Positions 27,251 to 36,586 of a stretch of DNA of 64,000 bases are shown one piece after another. Source of the DNA: Bordetella avium (GTDB lineage: Bacteria; Pseudomonadota; Gammaproteobacteria; Burkholderiales; Burkholderiaceae_B); the NCBI RefSeq assembly GCF_034424645.1, contig NZ_CP139969.1, positions 62,001 through 126,000 of the forward strand, given 5' to 3'. The notes below the pieces were generated by a model, which saw only the letters and a program-made list of their open reading frames with translations, was not told the origin of the DNA and made no database searches. The first letter of the stretch is position 1. Each line of letters begins with the position of its first letter. The translations under genes were made by a program, and so were the position numbers.

Positions 27251-28644
27251 TTGTTTTGGATTGGGGTTATCACTCGGTTCCCTATCTCGTCGGACGAAGC
27301 AGCGAGTATTTGCGCGAGTTCACAGACCTGTTGCTTGCGCCGCTCGTCATCGATATGCCCCGGAGTCAGCGCGGACCATTCAGGCCGGCTACGGGCTTCC
27401 AGGAGGGGTTCGGGAAGGGGGCTGTTTTGCCATTGCGCCATTTGCGGCAAGGCAATGGGCGAGCGGGCCGCATGGCCACGACCTTCCAGTGCGGTGATCA
27501 ATTGCTGTTGCCGCAAAGCCAGTAAGCGCAGTATGCCGTCATCCACGCTGAGCTCGTGATAGCCGCGCAGCTTACCGCTCAGGCGTTTTCCAAGACGGCT
27601 GGCGCCTTGCCACAGGCCGCCAGCGGCAGCGCCGATCAGCATGCCGGTACCCAGGCTCATGCCGGCCAGGGCGAGATCGACAGCGGCACCGGCCATGGCC
27701 CCTGCGGCGGCGCCGACGCCCAGCTGTATGCCCATGTCTTTCAGGGCTTGAGGATGAAACAGATCCATGCTGAAACGCTCACCATGCAGCGGCAAGGCGT
27801 CGGCTCGATAGTCATCGCGATGAAAGTTATAGAGTTTGAGCAGCGCTTGCACGCAAACCTGCTCGCGCGTGCGTACCTGGTCGCGCAGCTCGGCGGAGGT
27901 TTGCTCGACGGTTTCCGGGGCGCTTTGCAGCCGCAGCGCGGCAACGTCGATCAGTAATTCGGCGGCGATGCGGCAGGCGGCCTGACGGCGCATGGCACGC
28001 TCTTGCGCCAGCGCGCTTGAGAAGCCCGTCAGCATGGCGGCGTGACGATCCAGTAGCACGATCAAACGGGCATAGAGTTGTTGTTCGCCGTCCAGTGGCG
28101 GCGCGACCGTGTCGTACTCCAGCACCGCATGCAGGCCCAGGCGCGCCATCGCGGTACGCCATTCGGCCGCACGGTGGCCCGGGGCATGCACGAAGTTGAG
28201 CACTGGCAACAGGGGGCGCCCGCAGGCGGCGAGCAAGGCCAGCTCGTCGCGATGTTTGCTCAGCACCGGATCGCGCGCGTCGATCACATAGAGTCCGGCA
28301 TCGCAGTCCAGCAGCTTGGTCAGCACGCGCGCTTCCTGCTCATAGCGGCCCTGCGCCTCGGGCGTGTCCAGAAAGCGGCGGATGCGCGCCGGACCGTCCA
28401 GGCGTGGCCCAGCGATGTCATCCAGGTATTCCAGCAGCGCGACGCTATCTTCCATGCCGGGGGTATCGAACCATTCGATCGCACCCTCACCGGGCATACG
28501 CGTCAACACGCCTTGAACATGCCGTGTTGTGCCTGCCGTATCGGCGACCTCTCCAAAATCCGGGTCGCGCGTCAGCGTGCGCAGCAAGGAGGTTTTTCCG
28601 GTATTGCTGTGCCCGACGACAGCGATTTTCAAGATATCAGTCAT
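27247..28644 (-). CDS. DUF3482 domain GTPase
   Basis: 465 residues. N-terminal GTPase domain with G1 (VVGHSNTGKTSL, residues 10-20) and G3 (DTPGME). The C-terminal DUF3482 part has glycine-zipper-like hydrophobic stretches (GVGAAAGAMAGAAVDLALAGMSLGTG) that may enter the membrane. Function unknown. It is always seen next to a DUF2868 membrane protein in betaproteobacteria, as here, with an 8-nt overlap. I infer a membrane GTPase module. Confidence 0.85.
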   Translation of the reverse strand: MTDILKIAVVGHSNTGKTSLLRTLTRDPDFGEVADTAGTTRHVQGVLTRMPGEGAIEWFDTPGMEDSVALLEYLDDIAGPRLDGPARIRRFLDTPEAQGRYEQEARVLTKLLDCDAGLYVIDARDPVLSKHRDELALLAACGRPLLPVLNFVHAPGHRAAEWRTAMARLGLHAVLEYDTVAPPLDGEQQLYARLIVLLDRHAAMLTGFSSALAQERAMRRQAACRIAAELLIDVAALRLQSAPETVEQTSAELRDQVRTREQVCVQALLKLYNFHRDDYRADALPLHGERFSMDLFHPQALKDMGIQLGVGAAAGAMAGAAVDLALAGMSLGTGMLIGAAAGGLWQGASRLGKRLSGKLRGYHELSVDDGILRLLALRQQQLITALEGRGHAARSPIALPQMAQWQNSPLPEPLLEARSRPEWSALTPGHIDDERRKQQVCELAQILAASSDEIGNRVITPIQNN

Positions 28645-30007
28645 CGCCGCCGCGCTCCAACCACATCAGAGGTTGATCGTGGTCTTCAAGAATGTCCGAG
28701 TCAGCCAGGCCTGCGGCGCGCAGGCGCTCCCGCCATTGCGCAAGGCGGTCACCACGGCCAGTCAGCCAGACACGGGTTTGCGCTGCGTGTCCGGCCAGTG
28801 CTGCAATCAGGGCGAGTGAGCCTCTGTCCGGCGTTTGGCGGGCGTCACAGGCCAGCAACAGACGCGAAGCCGGGCTGGCCGCCAGAGCGTCTAGCAGTGC
28901 GTTGCGCTCCTCGCGGCTGTCCAGATTGCCAGCATCGAACAGTGTTGCGCTGGCGGGCGCGGGCCGGGTCTGGTCGGCTGGAAGTTCCAGGCTGGCATAG
29001 ACCGGCCGCCCGCCAATCGCGCCACTGCTGAGTATGCGCGGTGTGCGCAGGGGATCGGCCGGACGGTCCACGCCTGTGGCCTGCGCAGCTGGCGTCAGGC
29101 GGTCACGCAGTGTGGCGTAACCGGGCAGCGCAGGGTCGATATGCAGGCGGCGCAGAGCTCGCAGGCTCATGCCGAGGCAGAGCATGGCGGCCAACAGGCG
29201 CGGGACGATGCCCCAGCACACCAGCATGCCCAGCAGCCAGACCGACCACTGCACTTGAGCGGCGGCCGGCAGGGCTTGCAGGCCGTCGCTGGCACGCACG
29301 ACGGCCGCGTCGGGCAGCTTAAAACCGAACTGGGCGGGCAGCCAGCCGGCCCAGGTGGTCAGGCGCACAAAAGCCTCGGGTGAGAGCAAGGTGGTGGCCC
29401 AGACGAAGCGGTAGCTGGCGGTGGACAGAACGATCAGCAGGGTGGCCAGCGCCGCGCAGAGCGCCACCAGCCACAGCAAATGGCTGACCGCGCCCAGCAT
29501 CCAGCGTAGCGCCCCTGTACGAGAAAGCAGATTCAATAAGGCCTGAGGGATCAGGGCGGTGTCGGGGCCCCGTGCGAACTTGCCTGTGATCCATAGCCAG
29601 GCCCGGCCCAAGCTGGTGCCGCCGGATAGAAAAAAGCTCGCCATCCAGAGCAGGAACATCAGGCCGTGCAGACCCAGCAAGGCGCCCGCAGCCCACAGGA
29701 CATTGACCGGGCGCGAGCCATCGCCCAAGGCGCCGTAGGCGGCGCCTGCGCCCGCGATCAGAGCGGCCGCCATGAGGAGGAGCAGCGCCAGCACCGCGCC
29801 CTGTCGCCACTGCGCCAGCAGGGTATCCATGCCTTCGCGCCGGGCAAGCAGCATGGCGCGCCACAGGATGCGGTCAGGCAGCGCCTCGGCGGCCTGCCGG
29901 GCGCGGCGGGCCTCATCGCGGTCTTCGAGAGGACCCCAATGCGCTTCGCGCAAACGCAGCGCCTCGGCCAGCCATTGGGGAGTCAGGCCAGTGAGAGAGC
30001 TTGTCAT
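28637..30007 (-). CDS. DUF2868 membrane protein
   Basis: 456 residues. It has predicted membrane segments near residues 70-95, 105-130, 170-200 and 260-290 (for example GAVLALLLLMAAALIAGAGAAYGAL, LLGMLVCWGIVPRLLAAMLCLGMS), and a soluble C-terminal domain (ASRLLLACDARQTPDRGSLALI). DUF2868 family, role unknown, partner of the DUF3482 GTPase whose start it overlaps. An A-T-rich terminator and tRNA-Asn lie upstream. Confidence 0.82.
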   Translation of the reverse strand: MTSSLTGLTPQWLAEALRLREAHWGPLEDRDEARRARQAAEALPDRILWRAMLLARREGMDTLLAQWRQGAVLALLLLMAAALIAGAGAAYGALGDGSRPVNVLWAAGALLGLHGLMFLLWMASFFLSGGTSLGRAWLWITGKFARGPDTALIPQALLNLLSRTGALRWMLGAVSHLLWLVALCAALATLLIVLSTASYRFVWATTLLSPEAFVRLTTWAGWLPAQFGFKLPDAAVVRASDGLQALPAAAQVQWSVWLLGMLVCWGIVPRLLAAMLCLGMSLRALRRLHIDPALPGYATLRDRLTPAAQATGVDRPADPLRTPRILSSGAIGGRPVYASLELPADQTRPAPASATLFDAGNLDSREERNALLDALAASPASRLLLACDARQTPDRGSLALIAALAGHAAQTRVWLTGRGDRLAQWRERLRAAGLADSDILEDHDQPLMWLERGGDD

Positions 30008-30222
30008 CCGGCCAGATCAACAATCGGGAATGCGTGCCAGGATAAGGGGTCGAGGCCGGCATTGTTGCAGGAGGAGAGTGCCATAGCTTTTCCGGGCCGC
30101 CTCAGGGCGGCAATGGGCGGTGATGAACCATGCCGGATGATTGTAGACGCTACTGCGGCAGCCCTGCCCGCCTGTGGCTCAGATGGCGCGTGTCTGGAAG
30201 CCTCTGTTCTGGCAGCAAAAAT

Positions 30223-30257
30223 AAAAAAGCCCGCACCAGTTTTTGGGTGCGGGCTTT
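30223..30257 (-). terminator. Terminator downstream of tRNA-Asn
   Basis: Stem AAAGCCCGCACC (30226-30237) with GGTGCGGGCTTT (30246-30257); on the minus strand it ends in a T run (30228-30223). It sits 7 nt past the tRNA-Asn 3' end. Confidence 0.85.
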
Positions 30258-30264
30258 GCAATCT

Positions 30265-30340
30265 TGGCTCCCCGAGCTGGGCTCGAACCAGCGACCTGCG
30301 GATTAACAGTCCGTCGCTCTACCGACTGAGCTATCGGGGA
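30265..30340 (-). tRNA. tRNA-Asn (anticodon GTT)
   Basis: 76-nt minus-strand cloverleaf with acceptor TCCCCGA/TCGGGGA, the D-arm TAGCTCAGTCGGTAGAGC, the anticodon loop CTGTTAA with GTT, the T-arm GGTTCGAGCCC, and an encoded CCA. Confidence 0.97.
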
Positions 30341-30447
30341 ACAGGTAGAGGGGCGCAATTATGCACCAAAAAATTTCATGCCGCAAATGACGCCTGAATC
30401 CGGGGCGGCGGCAAGCGTGCGGTGAGGGCTGGTTTGATCCGCAGCCC

Positions 30448-30702
30448 CTAGGGCAGGAAAACAACGTAGCAGAACAGCGCGTAAATCAGGGAAAACAGAA
30501 ACCAGCGGCTTTTGAAGACCCCGCGCCAATTGCGCAATTCGTCACGCTGTGGGAGGCAGGCGCGGTCGCTGATGCCGTGCATGAGATAGACGCTCGTCAT
30601 CAATAAGAGGCAGACCAGAAAGTACTGCTGGGCGTAGGTAAAGACCAAAGTCAGGCCGATCAGAAAACCCACCGCCAGCCAGTTCAGAATCGTCTTGTGC
30701 AT
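30448..30702 (-). CDS. Small membrane protein, function unknown
   Basis: 84 residues from the ATG at 30702, with an AGGGAGGG site upstream. Three predicted membrane segments (LNWLAVGFLIGLTLVFTYA, YFLVCLLLMTSVYLM, WFLFSLIYALFCYVVFLP). No family recognised; it lies between two tRNA genes. The longer frame to 30975 runs through tRNA-Thr and is not plausible. Confidence 0.65.
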   Translation of the reverse strand: MHKTILNWLAVGFLIGLTLVFTYAQQYFLVCLLLMTSVYLMHGISDRACLPQRDELRNWRGVFKSRWFLFSLIYALFCYVVFLP

Positions 30703-30870
30703 GAAGCCCTCCCTGTCGGGCCTGCTTCCGGCGTTTGACATCGCGGACAGCTCAGGCTCGTGTCCGCACTGTAGTGAGGTCATTGATGACGCAGGTGCGC
30801 TCTCCGGCAAATTCAGATGTATTCCCGCGCGGCTGCCGGCCTTGACTGTCGCTGCTATCGCAGACAACAA

Positions 30871-30903
30871 AAAACCCGCAGAGCGTTGATTTCTGCGGGT
30901 TTT
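30871..30903 (-). terminator. Terminator downstream of tRNA-Thr
   Basis: 12-bp stem AAAACCCGCAGA (30871-30882) with TCTGCGGGTTTT (30892-30903), read off the minus strand after tRNA-Thr. T run formed by the A stretch at 30868-30874. Confidence 0.85.
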
Positions 30904-30936
30904 GTGTACTACCTGAGACGACGGTAGATGGGTATT

Positions 30937-31012
30937 TGGTGCCGGTGAAAGGAATCGAACCCTCGACCTTCTCATTACAAGTGAGCTGCTCTACCAACTG
31001 AGCTACACCGGC
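30937..31012 (-). tRNA. tRNA-Thr (anticodon TGT)
   Basis: 76-nt minus-strand cloverleaf. Acceptor GCCGGTG/CACCGGC, D-arm TAGCTCAGTTGGTAGAGC, anticodon loop CTTGTAA with TGT, T-arm GGTTCGATTCC, encoded CCA. Confidence 0.97.
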
Positions 31013-31070
31013 CATGCGGTTCCCGCTTGTTTGGCGGGACCCGCATTGTAAACAAAGTTGCGCGTTCCGT

Positions 31071-31508
31071 TTACTTGACGATGGTCAGGTGCGGACGCTT
31101 GGTGTCGGCGGGGCTGTCTTCGGCCGGCGCGGGGGTATCCGCGCTGGACTGGGATTCGCCCTCTTGCGCCGCTTCTTCACGAACGGCGGGTTCGTAGGGC
31201 TGAACTTCGAAGCCCATGCCGGCGCCAGTTTCGCGTGCGTAGATGGCACTGACTGCCTGAACCGGCACCATGACGTTTTCCGTTACGCCGCTAAAGCGCG
31301 CTTGGAACTCGATGAACTCGTTGCCGAGCAACAGTTTGTTGGTGGCCAGCGTGCCGACGTTCAGGGTGATCTGGCCGTCGCGCACGTGGCCCAGGGGCAC
31401 CAGGGTGTGCTCATCGACCTGCACGGTGAGGTAAGGGGTGTAGCCGTTGTCGGTACACCATTCGTGCAGGGCGCGGATCAGATAGGGTTTGGTCGAAGTT
31501 TCGCCCAT
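31071..31508 (-). CDS. sspB: ClpXP adaptor SspB
   Basis: 145 residues from the ATG at 31508 (MGETSTKPYLIRALHEWCTDNGYTPYLTV). SspB dimer fold that binds ssrA-tagged peptides. An acidic, disordered linker (EEAAQEGESQSSADTPAPAED) leads to the C-terminal PHLTIVK, which matches the ClpX-docking tail. It delivers tagged and stalled proteins to the ClpXP protease. Next to sspA (8 nt), a conserved pair. Confidence 0.93.
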   Translation of the reverse strand: MGETSTKPYLIRALHEWCTDNGYTPYLTVQVDEHTLVPLGHVRDGQITLNVGTLATNKLLLGNEFIEFQARFSGVTENVMVPVQAVSAIYARETGAGMGFEVQPYEPAVREEAAQEGESQSSADTPAPAEDSPADTKRPHLTIVK

Positions 31509-31516
31509 GACTTGCC

Positions 31517-32128
31517 TTAGCGACGCATGACTTTTTCGGACGGGGTCAGCGCTTCGATGTAGGCCGGGCGCGAGAAGATGCGTTCGGCGTACTTTTGCAG
31601 CGGGGCCGCGTTTTTGGGCAGTTCGATGCCGTAGTGGTCCAGGCGCCACAGGAGCGGCGCTACGGCCACGTCGAGCATGGAGAACTCTTCGCCCAGCATG
31701 TACTTGTTCTTCAGGAGCAAGGGAGCGAGCTGAGCGAGGCGGTCGCGGATGGCCTGGCGGGCCAGCACCATTTTTTTGTCGTCCGGCTTGGCGCTACGGT
31801 CTTCCAGGGCGGACACGTGCACGAACAGTTCTTTTTCGAAGTTGAAGAGGAACAGTCGCGTGCGGGCGCGCATGACCGGATCGGCCGGCATGAGCTGCGG
31901 GTGCGGGAAGCGTTCGTCGATGTACTCGTTGATGATGTTCGATTCGTACAGGATGAGATCGCGCTCGACCAGGATGGGCACCTGGCCGTAGGGATTCATG
32001 ACGGAGATGTCTTCCGGCTTGTTATAGAGGTCGATGTCGCGGATCTCGAAATCCATGCCTTTTTCGAACAGCACAAAGCGGCAGCGTTGCGAAAACGGGC
32101 AAGTGGTTCCGGAGTAGAGCACCATCAT
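31517..32128 (-). CDS. sspA: Stringent starvation protein A
   Basis: 203 residues from the ATG at 32128. Thioredoxin-like N-terminal domain (VLYSGTTCPFSQRCRFVLFEKGM) and GST C-terminal helical domain. SspA binds RNA polymerase and affects stationary-phase and stress transcription. No GST activity is expected. Upstream of sspB and downstream of petABC on the same strand. Confidence 0.92.
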   Translation of the reverse strand: MMVLYSGTTCPFSQRCRFVLFEKGMDFEIRDIDLYNKPEDISVMNPYGQVPILVERDLILYESNIINEYIDERFPHPQLMPADPVMRARTRLFLFNFEKELFVHVSALEDRSAKPDDKKMVLARQAIRDRLAQLAPLLLKNKYMLGEEFSMLDVAVAPLLWRLDHYGIELPKNAAPLQKYAERIFSRPAYIEALTPSEKVMRR

Positions 32129-32275
32129 GGCGGTAAGTCCTTGTATTGAAAAGCGAAAGGCCAGCGCCCTATACCATATCAGGGGCTGGCCCCGAATGCC
32201 AGGCAACGACAGGGATTGGTCCTATCTGTGCAGACCGACGGCCAGGGGCGTATCGGTTCGGCGGGGCGTTGCGGG

Positions 32276-33106
32276 TTAGCGTACATGTTTCCAGTAGGCC
32301 GCGTTCAGGCGCCAACTGACCACCAGGAACAAGCCCAGAAAGATCAACACGCCCCATCCTAAGCGGATTCGGCTTCGTTGAACGGGCTCGGCCATCCAGG
32401 TCATGAAGGCGGTAAGGTCGGCGATATCGCGGTCATACGCGGCCTCGCGCGACGGCTCCAGCACCCTGAACTTCGCCTCGGGCGGTCCCTCCTGGCCACT
32501 GAAATGAGCAAGGGGTTCCGCCTTTGAAGTGGAATAACCTTGCGCATCATACAACGTAGTCACCTTTTCCCATCGTTTGCTGCCGTCCGATGCGGTGACT
32601 TCACGCTGTTTGACCAGAGTGAGTTCGCGGGGGCCCTGGCGTTGCCAGAGGGCATGCGGCATGGCGGTGCCGGGAAAAACGAGGTTGTTCCAACCGCTGG
32701 GGCGCGAGGTGTCGCGGTAGAAAGTGCGCAAATAGGTGTAGAGGTAGTCCGCGCCGCTGGGGCCGCCCGTGGTGGATTTGGCGCGTGCCATGAGGGAGAG
32801 ATCAGGGGGGGTGACGCCGAACCACTTTTTGGCTTCCTCGGGCGTCATGGCAATCGTCATGGCATCGCCCAGTTTTTCGCCGGTGAACAGCAGGTTGTCC
32901 CGGATCTGTTGTTCGGTCAGGCCTATCTCTTGCAGTTTGTTGTAGCGCATGGCGCTGGCGCTATGACAGTTCAGGCAGTAGTTGATGAACAGTTTTGCGC
33001 CGTTTTGCAAAGAGGCCAGATCGTTGGTTTGATCCGGCGCGCGGTCTAGCGCGTTGGCGGTGGCGCACCAAAGCAGCAAGGCCATGGCCATCAGCTTGCG
33101 GATCAT
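32276..33106 (-). CDS. petC: Cytochrome c1 of the bc1 complex
   Basis: 276 residues. Signal sequence (MAMALLLWCATANA), the haem-c site CLNCH at residues 44-48, and a C-terminal membrane anchor (WGVLIFLGLFLVVSWRLNA). Passes electrons from the Rieske protein to soluble cytochrome c in the periplasm. Its ATG overlaps the stop of cytochrome b (ATGA). Confidence 0.94.
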   Translation of the reverse strand: MIRKLMAMALLLWCATANALDRAPDQTNDLASLQNGAKLFINYCLNCHSASAMRYNKLQEIGLTEQQIRDNLLFTGEKLGDAMTIAMTPEEAKKWFGVTPPDLSLMARAKSTTGGPSGADYLYTYLRTFYRDTSRPSGWNNLVFPGTAMPHALWQRQGPRELTLVKQREVTASDGSKRWEKVTTLYDAQGYSTSKAEPLAHFSGQEGPPEAKFRVLEPSREAAYDRDIADLTAFMTWMAEPVQRSRIRLGWGVLIFLGLFLVVSWRLNAAYWKHVR

Positions 33107-34506
33107 GGCGCTTCCTTGCCCTGGCGTGCCCGGCGCAGAGTCAGGCGCACGGGTTCCGGCTTGAAAGTCCCCAGACGGCTCCAGATCGGCATCAGCAGGA
33201 AAAAACCCAGGTAAATCAGCGTGCCTGCCTGCGCCATCAGATTGAAAGTGGCGGAGGGGGTTTGCGTGCCGACATAGCCGAGCATGAGGAAGTTGGCGAT
33301 GAAAATGGCGTAGAGCCCTTTGTGCCAGCCTGGACGGTAGCGAATAGACCTGACCGGCGACTGGTCCAGCCAGGGCAGAAAGAACAGGATGAGCACTGAT
33401 CCGCCCATTACGGCTACGCCCCAGAACTTCGCCTCAAGGGTGCGCAGCAGCACGGCGAGCAGGACGAGCATCGCGGGCAATGCCAGCCGAGTCCGGCGCG
33501 GACGTCTGGCGAGCAGTGCGGCGGCGCTCAGGATGCAGGCGCCGGCCAGCACCCAGGTGAGGCTGCCCGTGGTGGCGCGCAGCATGGAATAGAACGGCGT
33601 GAAGTACCAGACCGGCGCGATGTGAGCGGGCGTCTGTAGCGGATCGGCCGGAAGAAAGTTGTTGTATTCCAGAAAATAGCCGCCCATCTCCGGGGCAAAA
33701 AATACGATGGCTGCAAACACCATCAGAAACACCACCACGCCCCTGAGGTCGTGCACGGTGTAAAAGGGATGGAAAGGCAGGGCATCGGCCGGGCGGCCAT
33801 ATTGATCTTTGGGGCCGTTTTCGATGTCGATGCCGTCGGGGTTGCTGGAGCCGACTTCGTGCAGCGCCACCAGGTGGGCCACGACCAGGCCGATCAGCAA
33901 CAGCGGAATGGCGATGACGTGGAAGGCGAAGAAGCGGTTGAGCGTGGCATCCGAGACCACGTAGTCGCCACGAATCCAGATGGCCAGATCCGGACCGATA
34001 AAAGGGATGGCCGAGAACAGGTTAATGATGACCTGTGCGCCCCAGTAGGACATCTGCCCCCAGGGCAGCAGATAGCCGAAGAAGGCTTCGGCCATCAGGC
34101 ATAGAAAGAGGGCAACGCCGAAAATCCAGACCAGTTCGCGCGGCTTGCGGTACGAGCCATAGAAGAGGCCGCGCAGCATATGCAGATAGATCACGACAAA
34201 GAACATCGAGGCGCCGGTGGAGTGCATGTAGCGCACCAGCCAGCCCCAAGGAACTTCGCGCATGATGTACTCGACCGACTGAAAGGCTTTTTCCGCGTCG
34301 GGTTTGTAATGCATGACCAGGGCAATGCCGGTCACGATCTGGATGACGAGCACGACCAGCGCGAGTGAGCCGAAGATGTACCAAAAGTTGAGGTTCTTCG
34401 GTACGTAGTATTCGGTCAGGTGCGCCTTCCAAAAAGACATCACCGGAAAACGCCGGTCCAGCCAGCCTAACAGGCCTGTTGCCTCGACGTTTTTTTCGCC
34501 TGCCAT
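33103..34506 (-). CDS. petB: Cytochrome b of the bc1 complex
   Basis: 467 residues from the ATG at 34506 (MAGEKNVEATGLLGWLDRRF). Eight or more membrane helices. The conserved histidine pairs for haems b sit in RYMHSTGASMFFVVIYLHMLRG and AFHVIAIPLLLIGLVVAHL. The PEWY-like Qo region is present (HFPFYTV stretch and FAPEMGGYF are visible). It oxidises ubiquinol in the respiratory chain. The frame to 34788 overlaps petA's stop side and is rejected. Second gene of the pet operon. Confidence 0.94.
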   Translation of the reverse strand: MAGEKNVEATGLLGWLDRRFPVMSFWKAHLTEYYVPKNLNFWYIFGSLALVVLVIQIVTGIALVMHYKPDAEKAFQSVEYIMREVPWGWLVRYMHSTGASMFFVVIYLHMLRGLFYGSYRKPRELVWIFGVALFLCLMAEAFFGYLLPWGQMSYWGAQVIINLFSAIPFIGPDLAIWIRGDYVVSDATLNRFFAFHVIAIPLLLIGLVVAHLVALHEVGSSNPDGIDIENGPKDQYGRPADALPFHPFYTVHDLRGVVVFLMVFAAIVFFAPEMGGYFLEYNNFLPADPLQTPAHIAPVWYFTPFYSMLRATTGSLTWVLAGACILSAAALLARRPRRTRLALPAMLVLLAVLLRTLEAKFWGVAVMGGSVLILFFLPWLDQSPVRSIRYRPGWHKGLYAIFIANFLMLGYVGTQTPSATFNLMAQAGTLIYLGFFLLMPIWSRLGTFKPEPVRLTLRRARQGKEAP

Positions 34507-34556
34507 CTGAGGGAAGCTCCTTCCGTTTTTATCGTGCGCCTGTCTACCGCAGGCGG

Positions 34557-35198
34557 TCAGGCCTTGTGGTCGTCGTCGGCGCCTACGAGGATGCGGGTAT
34601 CCGACAGGTAGCGATAGGGCGGGACTTCGAGGTTGTCGGGCGCGGGCTTGTCTTTGTAAACCCGGCCGGCCATATCGAAGGTCGAGCCATGACAGGGGCA
34701 GATAAAGCCGCCCGCCCAGCTGGGCGGCAAGCCGGCGCCCGGGCCGGTTTCGAAATGCGGGGTCGGGGAGCAGCCCAGATGGGTGCAAAGACCGATGCAG
34801 ACAAAGAGATCAGGCTTGCGCGAACGGTATTCGTTCTTGGCGAACGCGGGGGTATAGCCGGGGCGGTCGGAGTCCGGGTCGGCAACCTGTTTGTCCTGTG
34901 TCTTGATGCCCTGGAGCTGCGCCTCATCGCGGCGTACGACCCAGACCGGCTTGCCGCGCCACACTACGACGCGCATCTTGCCGGGTACCAGGTCGCTGAT
35001 GTCGACTTCGACGGGGGCGCCGGCGCTTTCGGCCCGGGCGGAGGGCGCAACGGTGCCAAACAGCGGGATTGTGGCTGTTACCCCGGCGACACCGCCGACC
35101 GCACAGGCTGCGCCGACCCAGAAGCGCCGAGACGGGTCGGCGGGTAGCTCGGCAGGCACGGCAGCTTCGTCGTCATGCACCCGCTTATCCTGACTCAT
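34557..35198 (-). CDS. petA: Rieske iron-sulphur protein of the bc1 complex
   Basis: 213 residues. A twin-arginine motif (SRRFWVGAACAVGGVAGV) targets it to the Tat pathway, whose genes are encoded 3 kb downstream. Cluster ligands Cys138/His140 (CTHLGC) and Cys167/His170 (CPCHGS), with the disulfide cysteines present. Transfers electrons from quinol to cytochrome c1. First gene of petABC, divergent from mscL. Confidence 0.95.
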   Translation of the reverse strand: MSQDKRVHDDEAAVPAELPADPSRRFWVGAACAVGGVAGVTATIPLFGTVAPSARAESAGAPVEVDISDLVPGKMRVVVWRGKPVWVVRRDEAQLQGIKTQDKQVADPDSDRPGYTPAFAKNEYRSRKPDLFVCIGLCTHLGCSPTPHFETGPGAGLPPSWAGGFICPCHGSTFDMAGRVYKDKPAPDNLEVPPYRYLSDTRILVGADDDHKA

Positions 35199-35339
35199 TT
35201 CCTATCCTTGTCGCACGCAAAACCACCTCGGCATCAATCTTGCGGCACCCGTTTGGCGTGAGGTGTAACAGACAGCGTAGCAACCGCGTATTATAGTCCT
35301 GCCCGTCCGAGGGAACCTCGCAACCAGGAAGGAACACGC

Positions 35340-35786
35340 ATGAGCAAAGCAACCGGTTTTCTTAAGGAATTCCGCGATTTCGCCGTCAAGGGTAATGCTA
35401 TCGACCTGGCGGTCGGCGTCATTATTGGCGCCGCGTTCAGCAAAATTGTCGACTCTATCGTCAAAGACCTGATCATGCCCGTGGTCAATTTTATCGTGGG
35501 CGGCTCGGTAGATTTCAGTAATCAGTTTCTCGTTTTGTCCTTGCCCAAGGACTATGCCGGCCCCATGACTTATGCCGAGCTGAGCAAGGCCGGCGCGAAC
35601 GTGCTGGCCTGGGGTAATTTCGTCACGATTCTGATTAATTTCGTGCTCTTGGCCTTCGTCATCTTCTGGATGGTGAAAGTCATCAATCGTGCGCGTCATA
35701 GCAAAGACGAAACGGCGGCTCCGCCTCCGCCGACGCCCGAAGAGGTGGTGCTGCTGCGCGAAATCCGCGATTCGCTCAAGAAGTAA
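35340..35786 (+). CDS. mscL: Large-conductance mechanosensitive channel
   Basis: 148 residues with the MscL start ([37 protein letters not shown]), two membrane helices and the C-terminal helix ([18 protein letters not shown]). Opens under membrane tension after osmotic downshock. An Asn-Ser-type periplasmic loop lies between the helices. Divergent from petA, and nearly touching the convergent Nif3 gene. Confidence 0.96.
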   Translation: MSKATGFLKEFRDFAVKGNAIDLAVGVIIGAAFSKIVDSIVKDLIMPVVNFIVGGSVDFSNQFLVLSLPKDYAGPMTYAELSKAGANVLAWGNFVTILINFVLLAFVIFWMVKVINRARHSKDETAAPPPPTPEEVVLLREIRDSLKK

Positions 35787-35799
35787 GCGGTGGTCGGCA

Positions 35800-36576
35800 T
35801 CAGATCGGGTTGTCGATATCGACAAACTCGACCTGGATGCCGAATTGCGCCGCGACGGCTTTGCCCAGAGCCTGCACGCCATAGCGTTCGGTGGCGTGAT
35901 GGCCGGCACTGATGAAGCCCACGCCGGTTTCGCGTGCGAGATGGGCATTGGGTTCGGAAGCTTCGCCGGTGATGTACACCGTGGCGCCAGCATCGATGGC
36001 TTCGGCCATCATGTTTTGCGCGCCGCCGGTGCACCATGCGATGCGTCCGACCGGAGCTTGGGCATCACCGATCCACAGGGGCTGGCGGCCTAGGCGTTGT
36101 CCTATGTGTTCGGCCAGTTCACCCAGTGTTGCGAGGCTGGGCGCTTCACCCAGCCAGATCAGCCCGTCTTTGCCGGCTGTTTGCGGCGCGCCCTCGGCAT
36201 CGCGCAAGGGGGTCAGCCCGAGCACGCGCGCCAACTGGGCGTTGTTGCCCAGTGTGGGGTGCGCATCCAGCGGCAGGTGGTAGCCGATCAGGTTGATGTC
36301 GTGAGCCAAGAGAAGCGCGAGGCGGCGGCGGCGCGGCCCCAGTATGCGCGGGTCTTCATTGCGCCAGAACCAGCCGTGGTGAACCAGCACGGCATCCGCG
36401 CCGCGCTCCACGGCGGTACGCAAGAGCGCCTCGGATGCCGTTACGCCCGTGATAAGGTGTCCAACCTCCTGATTGCCCTCTACCTGTAGGCCATTCGGGG
36501 CGTAATCTCGAAAGCGTGCGGCTTGCAGGGTGGCGTCCAGCCAGCCCGTGAGCGTGCGGATGTCGACTTTCTTCAT
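35800..36576 (-). CDS. Nif3-like dinuclear metal-centre protein
   Basis: 258 residues, YbgI/Nif3 family. Metal-site motifs include HHGWFW and IGYHLPLDAHPTLGNNAQLA, as well as the late FISAGHHATERYGVQAL. Forms hexamers with two metals; proposed GTP cyclohydrolase I-like or DNA-related activity is not settled. Convergent with mscL (13 nt between stops), divergent from the DegS-like protease (about 10 nt between starts). Confidence 0.88.
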   Translation of the reverse strand: MKKVDIRTLTGWLDATLQAARFRDYAPNGLQVEGNQEVGHLITGVTASEALLRTAVERGADAVLVHHGWFWRNEDPRILGPRRRRLALLLAHDINLIGYHLPLDAHPTLGNNAQLARVLGLTPLRDAEGAPQTAGKDGLIWLGEAPSLATLGELAEHIGQRLGRQPLWIGDAQAPVGRIAWCTGGAQNMMAEAIDAGATVYITGEASEPNAHLARETGVGFISAGHHATERYGVQALGKAVAAQFGIQVEFVDIDNPI

Positions 36577-36586
36577 TGTGTGTTCC

